Of a stretch of DNA of 51,627 bases, positions 45,607-51,627 are shown piece after piece. Origin of the DNA: Caballeronia choica (lineage in GTDB: Bacteria > Pseudomonadota > Gammaproteobacteria > Burkholderiales > Burkholderiaceae); assembly GCF_001544535.1 (NCBI RefSeq), contig NZ_FCON02000053.1:1-51627 (forward strand). The letters run 5' to 3'. Both the position numbers and the translations under genes were made by a program. The notes below the pieces were generated by a model. It was not told the origin of the DNA. It did no database searches and was given only the letters and a program-made list of their open reading frames with translations. Each line of letters opens with the position of its first letter. The first letter of the stretch is position 1.

Positions 45607-46530
45607 TTATGCCCCGTCCGTTGCGCTTTCGAGAAAGAAGCGCCGGGCGACGTCGATCTGGTCCGGCGACAAAAACGCGGGCGCATGACCGACGCCCGGG
45701 ATCTCGCAACTGCTTGCCGCCTGGCCACGCGCGACCATTTGCTCGACCGTCTCGCGCGACAGCAGATCCGACGTTTCGCCGCGCACGATGAGTACCGGCG
45801 CCTTGATCGAGGCAAACGCATGCCAGAGGTATGCCTCGCCCGCGGCGTTGGCTTCGTCGGTCGCGGCCGTGAACGGCACCGCGATGCCCGGGTCGTAGCG
45901 GAAGCCCCAGCGGCCCTCGCGTTCGCGCAGCAAGGGCGTGTTGATCGCGGCCCATTCTTCGCCGGTCAGCGGTCCGAACGACGCGGCGAGCGCCGCCGCA
46001 TGGCCGATGGCTTCCTTGAGCGTTTCGAATTCGGGGGCTTTGCCGACGTATTCGCCGATGCGCTTCAACGCCGCCGGTTCGATGTGCGGCCCGACGTCGT
46101 TCAGGAGGAGCTTGCGGATCGGCGAGTTCGGCAATCCGGCGAACGCCGTGCCGATCAGGCCGCCCATCGACGTGCCGAACCAGTCGACGGTTTCCACGTT
46201 CAGTCGCGCGATGAGCGTCACCATGTCGGAGACGTATTGCGCGATGCCGTAGTACTTCGAATCGGCGAGCCAGTCGGACAGGCCGCGCCCGACGATATCC
46301 GGGCACACGACGCGATACTCGCGGCAGAGCGCCTCTGCGACCTTGTCGAAGTCGCGCCCGGAGCGCGTCAGGCCGTGCACGCAGACCAGCACCCGCGGAT
46401 TCGCCGGGTCGCCCCACTCGGTGTACGCGACGCGATGCAAGCCCGCCGGACTTGCGCACTGCACATAGCGCTGGCGCGGCTCAAATGCTTCTGAAGTTCC
46501 AGACGTTGCTTCGACGATTGGCGCGGACAT
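45607..46530 (-). CDS. Alpha/beta hydrolase
   Basis: The 307 residues from MSAPIVEATSG show an alpha/beta hydrolase fold with VCVHGLTRSGRDFD (oxyanion), the nucleophile elbow GTSMGG with serine at about 121, and a C-terminal catalytic histidine in GVGHAPAFLSPDQ. GAGGA precedes the start. The substrate is unknown. It is upstream of, and on the same strand as, ridA-relA, 55 bases away. Confidence 0.88.
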   Translation of the reverse strand: MSAPIVEATSGTSEAFEPRQRYVQCASPAGLHRVAYTEWGDPANPRVLVCVHGLTRSGRDFDKVAEALCREYRVVCPDIVGRGLSDWLADSKYYGIAQYVSDMVTLIARLNVETVDWFGTSMGGLIGTAFAGLPNSPIRKLLLNDVGPHIEPAALKRIGEYVGKAPEFETLKEAIGHAAALAASFGPLTGEEWAAINTPLLREREGRWGFRYDPGIAVPFTAATDEANAAGEAYLWHAFASIKAPVLIVRGETSDLLSRETVEQMVARGQAASSCEIPGVGHAPAFLSPDQIDVARRFFLESATDGA

Positions 46531-46656
46531 TGGATTTTCCTCGGAGAAGAGTCGATATGATTGTAAACACTTAATAGCAGCGTTTCGGTACCCGGCACAA
46601 TCGTTGGCCGAATGGACAAGCCGAGTGTGCACACGCCAAAAACCCGTCCAAAAAAC

Positions 46657-46689
46657 AAAGCGGGCGAAGCCTTCCGCTTCGCCCGCTTT
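46657..46689 (-). terminator. Terminator after scoAB
   Basis: AAAGCGGGCGAAGC and GCTTCGCCCGCTTT make a 14-bp stem around CTTCC, followed on the minus strand by TTTGTTTTTT. An 11-base tandem repeat (TATGACCTGCT twice) follows immediately on the plus-strand side (46689-46711). Confidence 0.88.
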
Positions 46690-46734
46690 ATGACCTGCTT
46701 ATGACCTGCTTACCAAACGGCAGAATCGCCGCAA

Positions 46735-47376
46735 TTACTTCACGCCGCTCACATCCAGCGGCGCGCCGGTCTTCTGCTGGATCTCTTCAGCGCTGACGCC
46801 CTTGGCCAGTTCGACCACCTTCAGGCCGTTCTCGGTCACGTCGATCACGCCGAGATCGGTGATGATCCGGTTCACGACGCCGACGCCCGTCAGCGGCAGC
46901 GTGCATTCCTCGAGGATCTTGTGCTGGTCGCCCTTCGCGACGTGCTCCATCAGCACGACCACGCGCTTCACGCCCGCGACCAGGTCCATCGCGCCGCCCA
47001 TGCCCTTGATCATCTTGCCCGGGATCATCCAGTTCGCGAGATCGCCCTTCTTGCTGATCTGCATCGCGCCGAGGATCGCGAGGTTGATGTGGCCGCCCCG
47101 AATCATCGCGAACGAATCCGCCGATGAAAAGATCGACGAGCCCGGCAGCGTCGTCACCGTCTGCTTGCCGGCGTTGATGAGATCGGCGTCGACTTCTTCT
47201 TCCGTCGGCGACGGCCCGATGCCGAGCAGCCCGTTTTCCGACTGCAGCCACACTTCGACGCCCGGCGGCACATGGTTCGCCACCAGCGTCGGCAAGCCGA
47301 TGCCGAGGTTCACATAAAAGCCGTCCTGCAGTTCCTGCGCCGCGCGCGCGGCCATTTCGTCACGATTCCATGCCAT
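46735..47376 (-). CDS. scoB: Succinyl-CoA:3-oxoacid CoA-transferase subunit B
   Basis: With ScoA it moves CoA from succinyl-CoA to acetoacetate or another 3-oxoacid. The 213 residues show [20 protein letters not shown] and the catalytic glutamate in [11 protein letters not shown] (Glu48). I choose ATG 47374-47376 (MAWNRDEM) because AGGAG is seven bases upstream. The ATG two codons before lies too close to it. It follows scoA with a two-base gap. Confidence 0.95.
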   Translation of the reverse strand: MAWNRDEMAARAAQELQDGFYVNLGIGLPTLVANHVPPGVEVWLQSENGLLGIGPSPTEEEVDADLINAGKQTVTTLPGSSIFSSADSFAMIRGGHINLAILGAMQISKKGDLANWMIPGKMIKGMGGAMDLVAGVKRVVVLMEHVAKGDQHKILEECTLPLTGVGVVNRIITDLGVIDVTENGLKVVELAKGVSAEEIQQKTGAPLDVSGVK

Positions 47377-47378
47377 GG

Positions 47379-48083
47379 TCATTCTCCTTTCGCGCGGACG
47401 ATGCGTTGTTCAATGCGTTTCTCGGGATTCGCGTTCAGCACGATGCGCTGCACGAAGATGCCCGGCGTATGGATCGCGTCCGGATCGAGTTCGCCCGTTT
47501 CGACGATCTCCTCCACTTCCACCACGGTGATCTTGCCGGCCATCGCGCACATCGGGTTGAAGTTGCGCGCCGTGCGGCGGTAGATCAGGTTGCCGGACTT
47601 GTCGGCCTTCCACGCCTTGACGAGCGCGACGTCGGCGGTCAGCGAATGTTCGAGCACGTAGTGGTTTTCACCAAACTGGCGCGTTTCCTTGCCGTCCGCG
47701 ATGATCGTGCCGAAGCCCGTGTTCGTGAAGAACGCCGGAATGCCCGAGCCGCCCGCGCGCAGCTTTTCGGCGAGCGTGCCCTGCGGCGTGAATTCGAGTT
47801 CGAGTTCGCCGGCGAGGTATTGCCGCTCGAATTCCTTGTTCTCGCCCACGTATGACGAAATCATCTTCTTGATCTGGCGCGTCTCGAGCAACAGGCCGAG
47901 ACCGAATCCGTCGACGCCCGCGTTGTTGCTGATGCAGGTGATGTCCTGCACGCCGGAGTCGCGCAACGCTTCGATCAGCGCTTCCGGAATGCCGCACAGC
48001 CCGAAGCCGCCGACGGCGAAAGTCTGACCGTCCTTGACGATGCCGTCGAGCGCCTCTTTCGCGCCGGGATAGACCTTGTTCAT
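47379..48083 (-). CDS. scoA: Succinyl-CoA:3-oxoacid CoA-transferase subunit A
   Basis: The alpha subunit has 234 residues: [60 protein letters not shown] and NIGFGT-like [22 protein letters not shown] precedes the ATG. It is the first gene of scoAB and is divergent from the PAS-LuxR regulator at 48276, with 192 bases between them. Confidence 0.95.
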   Translation of the reverse strand: MNKVYPGAKEALDGIVKDGQTFAVGGFGLCGIPEALIEALRDSGVQDITCISNNAGVDGFGLGLLLETRQIKKMISSYVGENKEFERQYLAGELELEFTPQGTLAEKLRAGGSGIPAFFTNTGFGTIIADGKETRQFGENHYVLEHSLTADVALVKAWKADKSGNLIYRRTARNFNPMCAMAGKITVVEVEEIVETGELDPDAIHTPGIFVQRIVLNANPEKRIEQRIVRAKGE

Positions 48084-48275
48084 CTCTTTGTCCCTTCCAT
48101 GTTGTGAACCTACTGAAAATCGGCTTGTTTCGCCGCTGCGCCCCACTTCACACTTCGCTCTCAGCGGCGTTTTAGCGTGACGCAAGAGTACGACGGCGCG
48201 TCCATCCGGCACAATACGCAAAAATACATAAGCAATCGCCGCACCGCTACAGGATCGCGGCCAATCACAGTCAAC

Positions 48276-48821
48276 ATGCCCGAACTGGACTATCAAACCG
48301 CGTTTCATCTTGCGCCCGTCGGGCTGGTTTTGTCGCGCGAAAGGATCATCGAGGATTGCAACGCGCAGCTATGCGCGATCTTCGGCGCGCCGCGCGAAGC
48401 GCTCATCGGGCAGTCGTTTGAGGTGCTGTATCCGTCGTCGGACGAATTCGAGAGGATCGGCGAGAGGATCGCCGTGCTGATGACGGATCAGGGGAATTAC
48501 GGCGACGACCGCATCATGAAGCGCTCGAATGGCGAGCTGTTCTGGTGCCACGTGACCGGCCGTTCGCTCGATCCGGCGGCGCCGCATGCGGCAGGCGTGT
48601 GGACCTTCGAGGACCTGAGCGCGACGCGCCGCGTCGCGATCGAACTGACGCCGCGGGAGCGGGAAATCGCCGCGCAGCTCGTGACGGGGAAGACCAGCAA
48701 GCAGATCGGGCGGGTGCTGGATATCAGTCCGCGCACCGTCGATATTTACCGCGCGCGGCTGATGAGAAAGTACGACACCTGCAACGCCACCGAACTTCTG
48801 CAGCGGTTGCTGGGGACCTGA
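48276..48821 (+). CDS. PAS-LuxR family transcriptional regulator
   Basis: The 181 residues have an N-terminal PAS domain ([54 protein letters not shown]). A C-terminal LuxR helix-turn-helix follows ([37 protein letters not shown]). The longer frame to 48177 (GTG) is not supported. It is divergent from scoAB, which it may regulate. The PAS ligand or redox signal is unknown; no cysteine/heme motif is evident. Confidence 0.88.
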   Translation: MPELDYQTAFHLAPVGLVLSRERIIEDCNAQLCAIFGAPREALIGQSFEVLYPSSDEFERIGERIAVLMTDQGNYGDDRIMKRSNGELFWCHVTGRSLDPAAPHAAGVWTFEDLSATRRVAIELTPREREIAAQLVTGKTSKQIGRVLDISPRTVDIYRARLMRKYDTCNATELLQRLLGT

Positions 48822-48827
48822 GGCGAT

Positions 48828-49265
48828 CTAGGGCGTAACCGGCGCCGAGGTTTCGATGCTCTGGCGCAGCATGTCAGGAATCGGCACCGACTTACCCGCC
48901 GCATAGTCGATCCAGACGCACTTCGCAGCGCCCTTCGCGTACAGCGCGGCGGGATCGTCGGCGCGATACAGCTCGAAACGCGTGTCGAAACTGCTGCGAC
49001 CGGGTTTGCCGACCGACATCCTCGCGATCACGTCGCCCGGATAGTGAAGCTGTTTCAGGAATTCCATCGATGCATTGACGAGCACCGGCCCCTCTCCCTC
49101 GCCGTTGCCGGCCACGATGCCGAGCTGTTCGAACCAGGAAATCCGCACCTGCTCCATATAGCGGAAATAGACGGTGTTGTTCACATGTCCGAAGGCATCC
49201 ATGTCGCCCCAGCGGATCGGCATGGACATTTCAAACGCAGTGTGGAAATCGCTTTCAATACTCAT
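48828..49265 (-). CDS. Acyl-CoA thioesterase (4HBT/YbgC family)
   Basis: The 145-residue hotdog-fold protein has the catalytic WGDMDAFGHVNNTVYFRYME motif (Asp near 23). Such enzymes hydrolyse acyl-CoA thioesters; chain-length preference is not visible. I choose MSIESDFHTAF, with GCGGAAA before it, over the longer frame. It is 31 bases after the SDR gene on the same strand, so it is probably in one transcript with it. Confidence 0.9.
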   Translation of the reverse strand: MSIESDFHTAFEMSMPIRWGDMDAFGHVNNTVYFRYMEQVRISWFEQLGIVAGNGEGEGPVLVNASMEFLKQLHYPGDVIARMSVGKPGRSSFDTRFELYRADDPAALYAKGAAKCVWIDYAAGKSVPIPDMLRQSIETSAPVTP

Positions 49266-49296
49266 TGCCGCTTTCCGCAAATCAGGGAGGGGAAAA

Positions 49297-50070
49297 TCAG
49301 AGGGAAAATCCATCGTCGGCGGAAATCACGGAACCGTTGATGAACTGCGATTCGTCGGCGGCGAGCAACAGCAGCAAGCCGTCGAGGTCTTCCGGCTTGC
49401 CGACGCGCCGGCGCGGCAGCATCGACATCAGCTTTTGACCCTGCTCGGTCTTCCAGTGATGATGATTGATCTCGGTATCGATGTAGCCCGGGCAGATCGC
49501 GTTCACGTTGATGCCGTGGCGGCCCCATTCGAGCGCCATCGCCTTCGTCATCTGCACGACGGCGGCCTTGCTCATCGCGTAGAGGCCGATCTGCGGAAAC
49601 ACGCGCAGCCCCGCCACCGACGCCACGTTGATGATCCGGTAGCCCGGCTTCGACGCACTGTTGCCGCGCATGATCATGCGCTTCGCCACTTCCTGCGCGA
49701 CGAAAAACGAGCCGCGCGTATTGGTGTCGAAGACGAATTCGAAGTCGGCGGGGGTGACGTCGGTGAGCTTTTGCGTCGTCGAGACGCCCGAATTGTTCAC
49801 CAGGATGTCGATGGTGCCCGCTTCGGTCTCCGCGTGCGCGACGGCTGCCTTGATGCTCTGATAATCGGTGACATCGAGCGAGACGACGTGCGCCGCGCCA
49901 CCCGACGCCTCGATTTCGGCGCGCAGTTCCTTCAGGCGTTCAGTGCGGCGGCTCGCGAGCACGACCTTCGCGCCGGCCTGCGACAGCACCTGCGCGAAAC
50001 GCTTGCCCAATCCGCTGGACGCGCCTGTGATCAGCGCGACCTTGCCTTCGAGATTGATCGAACGGCCCAT
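49297..50070 (-). CDS. SDR-family NAD(P)-dependent oxidoreductase
   Basis: The 257-residue classical short-chain dehydrogenase has the cofactor loop TGASSGLGKRFA (15-26), NNSG (92-95), and catalytic Ser151, Tyr164 and Lys168 (YAMSK). The substrate is unclear; the context of a thioesterase and ETF-QO suggests an acyl or 3-hydroxyacyl compound, which is inference. CAAGGGAA precedes the ATG. It is divergent from ETF-QO across 196 bases containing a TetR-like palindrome. Confidence 0.9.
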   Translation of the reverse strand: MGRSINLEGKVALITGASSGLGKRFAQVLSQAGAKVVLASRRTERLKELRAEIEASGGAAHVVSLDVTDYQSIKAAVAHAETEAGTIDILVNNSGVSTTQKLTDVTPADFEFVFDTNTRGSFFVAQEVAKRMIMRGNSASKPGYRIINVASVAGLRVFPQIGLYAMSKAAVVQMTKAMALEWGRHGINVNAICPGYIDTEINHHHWKTEQGQKLMSMLPRRRVGKPEDLDGLLLLLAADESQFINGSVISADDGFSL

Positions 50071-50159
50071 TGTGGTTCCCTTGTTGTTCGGTTGATCCAG
50101 CCGCGCCGGACGCGCCGCGCGCAACCGCGATTCTTTCACGTTGCTACGCTATCACAAAA

Positions 50160-50175
50160 TAGTACGATCGTGCTA
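50160..50175. promoter_or_regulatory. TetR-type palindromic operator between SDR and ETF-QO
   Basis: TAGTACGATCGTGCTA is a 16-base palindrome with one mismatched pair. It lies about 90 bases before both start codons, in the divergent promoter region. Its form matches operators of TetR regulators of fatty-acid oxidation in beta-proteobacteria; the naming is from memory and uncertain. Confidence 0.65.
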
Positions 50176-50266
50176 ATCTCAGAACGGTTGGTTGCACCGT
50201 CCCAAGCGTTCGCTGACAATAGCCGATCCCCGAAAAAAGCATTCTAACGGTACATAGGAGCATTGG

Positions 50267-51627
50267 ATGACCCCGGAGAGTCTCATCGAGCAGTACGGTC
50301 CCCGCGAGTCGATGGAATACGACGTCGTGATCGTCGGCGGCGGCCCCGCCGGACTGTCGGCGGCAATCCGGCTGAAGCAGCTTGCACAGGAAAAAGGCGT
50401 CGAAATCGGCGTGTGCGTGCTGGAAAAAGGCTCCGAGATCGGCGCCCACATTCTCTCGGGCGCCGTCATGGACCCGCGCGGCCTGAATGAACTGATCCCC
50501 GACTGGAAGGAAAAAGGCGCGCCGCTCGACGTCGAAGTGTCCGAAGACCGCTTTCTGTTCCTGACGAAGGACAGCGCGAAGCAAGTGCCCAACTGGCTTT
50601 TGCCCGACAACTTCAAGAATCACGGCAACTATGTGATCAGCCTCGCGAACGTCACGCGCTGGCTCGGCCAACAGGCGGAAGCGCTCGGCGTCGAAATCTT
50701 TCCGGGTTTTCCCGCAGCCGAAGTGCTTTATAACGAAGACGGCGCGGTGCGCGGCGTGGTCACCGGCAACATGGGCGTCGGCAAGGACGGCCAGCCAACC
50801 GAAAACTTCCAGCTCGGCATGGAATTGCACGCGAAATACACGCTCTTTTGCGAAGGCGCGCGCGGACATCTCGGCCGTCAGCTCACCGACCGGTTCAAGC
50901 TGCGCAAGGACGCCGATCCGCAGGTCTACGGCCTCGGCATCAAGGAACTGTGGGAAATCGATCCGGTCAAGCACAAGCCCGGTCTCGTGATCCACACGGC
51001 CGGCTGGCCGCTGGAAAACGACACCTACGGCGGCTCGTTCCTCTATCACATGGACAACAACCAGGTGGTGGTCGGCTTCGTCGTCGGGCTGGGGTACTCG
51101 AATCCGTATCTGTCGCCGTTCGAGGAATTCCAGCGCTACAAGACGCATCCGTCGATTCGCGCGTTCCTCGACGGCGGCAAGCGCATTTCCTACGGCGCGC
51201 GGGCAATCGCGGCGGGCGGCCTGATGTCGCTGCCGAAGCTGGTGTTTCCGGGCGGCGCACTGGTGGGCTGCGACGCGGGCTTCCTGAACGCGTCGCGCAT
51301 CAAAGGTTCGCACGCGGCGATCAAGACCGGCAAGATGGCCGCCGAAGCCGCGTTCGACGCGGTGCAGGCCGGCCGCCAAGCCGATGAACTCACGGCCTAC
51401 CCCGATGCCTTCGACACCTCGTGGCTCAAGACCGAGCTCTACCGCGCGCGCAACTTCAAGCAGTGGATGAGCAAGGGCCTGTACCTGGGCACCTTCATGG
51501 TCGGCCTGGAGCAGAAGGTGATGGGCGGCAACGTGCCGTGGACGCTGCACCATCAGCACTCGGACAACGAGACGCTCAAGCCCGCGTCGCAATGCAAGCA
51601 GATCGTCTATCCGAAACCGGATGGCAA
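50267..51627 (+). CDS. Electron transfer flavoprotein-ubiquinone oxidoreductase (partial)
   Basis: ETF-QO (ETF dehydrogenase) passes electrons from reduced ETF to quinone in the inner membrane, linking beta-oxidation to respiration. The frame is open from MTPESLIEQYGPRESMEYDV to the window edge (453 codons; about 100 more are expected). It has the FAD fold IVGGGPAGLSAAIRLKQLAQ, GAHILSGAVMDPRGL, and GCDAGFLNASRIKGSHAAIK. The iron-sulfur cluster C-terminus is beyond the edge. TAGGAG precedes the ATG. Its start, neighbours and operator suggest control by an acyl-responsive TetR regulator. Confidence 0.96.
   Translation, partial: MTPESLIEQYGPRESMEYDVVIVGGGPAGLSAAIRLKQLAQEKGVEIGVCVLEKGSEIGAHILSGAVMDPRGLNELIPDWKEKGAPLDVEVSEDRFLFLTKDSAKQVPNWLLPDNFKNHGNYVISLANVTRWLGQQAEALGVEIFPGFPAAEVLYNEDGAVRGVVTGNMGVGKDGQPTENFQLGMELHAKYTLFCEGARGHLGRQLTDRFKLRKDADPQVYGLGIKELWEIDPVKHKPGLVIHTAGWPLENDTYGGSFLYHMDNNQVVVGFVVGLGYSNPYLSPFEEFQRYKTHPSIRAFLDGGKRISYGARAIAAGGLMSLPKLVFPGGALVGCDAGFLNASRIKGSHAAIKTGKMAAEAAFDAVQAGRQADELTAYPDAFDTSWLKTELYRARNFKQWMSKGLYLGTFMVGLEQKVMGGNVPWTLHHQHSDNETLKPASQCKQIVYPKPDG

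Overview
The window is chromosomal DNA of a GC-rich beta-proteobacterium of Burkholderia sensu lato, most likely Paraburkholderia or Caballeronia. This placing rests on recognised protein sequences and gene order: scpB-rluB-rimP-nusA-infB, thrS-infC-rpmI-rplT-pheS-pheT-ihfA-merR, a DUF2844/DUF3443 pair, and long tails on RluB and ScpB. No rRNA, CRISPR array, prophage or complete insertion sequence was seen.

Layout. 1-8500 (minus strand): the transcription/translation block scpB, rluB, rimP, nusA, infB, with a strong promoter and a terminator-like hairpin in the rimP leader. 8.5-17.2 kb: an accessory stretch with an aminotransferase and its LysR regulator, a stand-alone IS5-type transposase N-terminal domain, small secreted or hypothetical proteins, a YdcF-like membrane protein, an ABM-domain protein and the outer-membrane assembly lipoprotein gene bamC. 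Several intergenic regions here are rich in inverted repeats. 17.7-24.6 kb: a cell-envelope region with DUF2844 and DUF3443 exported proteins, then an operon for a YadA-like trimeric autotransporter and an OmpA-like lipoprotein. The adhesin gene carries an in-frame 168-bp tandem repeat. 25.0-31.3 kb: the lower protocatechuate (beta-ketoadipate) pathway, pcaIJFBDC, divergent from an IclR regulator (pcaR) across an operator-like region. Two LysR regulators and a small membrane protein follow.

33.9-42.8 kb: tRNA-Pro(GGG), a frameshifted unknown gene, then the minus-strand translation cluster thrS, infC (ATC start), rpmI, rplT, pheS, pheT, ihfA and a merR-type regulator. tRNA-Val(GAC) lies upstream of thrS. 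42.9-46.5 kb: relA, a RidA-family gene and an alpha/beta hydrolase. 46.7-51.6 kb: scoAB (succinyl-CoA:3-oxoacid CoA-transferase) divergent from a PAS-LuxR regulator, then a thioesterase and an SDR oxidoreductase divergent from ETF-ubiquinone oxidoreductase, which runs off the right edge.

Metabolically, the pca operon feeds aromatic carbon into succinyl-CoA and acetyl-CoA. ScoAB and the ETF-QO/SDR/thioesterase group suggest ketone-body and acyl-CoA oxidation. Protocatechuate 3,4-dioxygenase (pcaHG) is not in the window. Most genes are ordinary. The points most worth a second look are the leader and attenuator-like structures before rimP and pheS, an orphan terminator downstream of bamC, the 168-bp adhesin repeats, the shared PcaR operator/promoter region, the frameshifted gene beside tRNA-Pro, and a TetR-type palindrome before ETF-QO.
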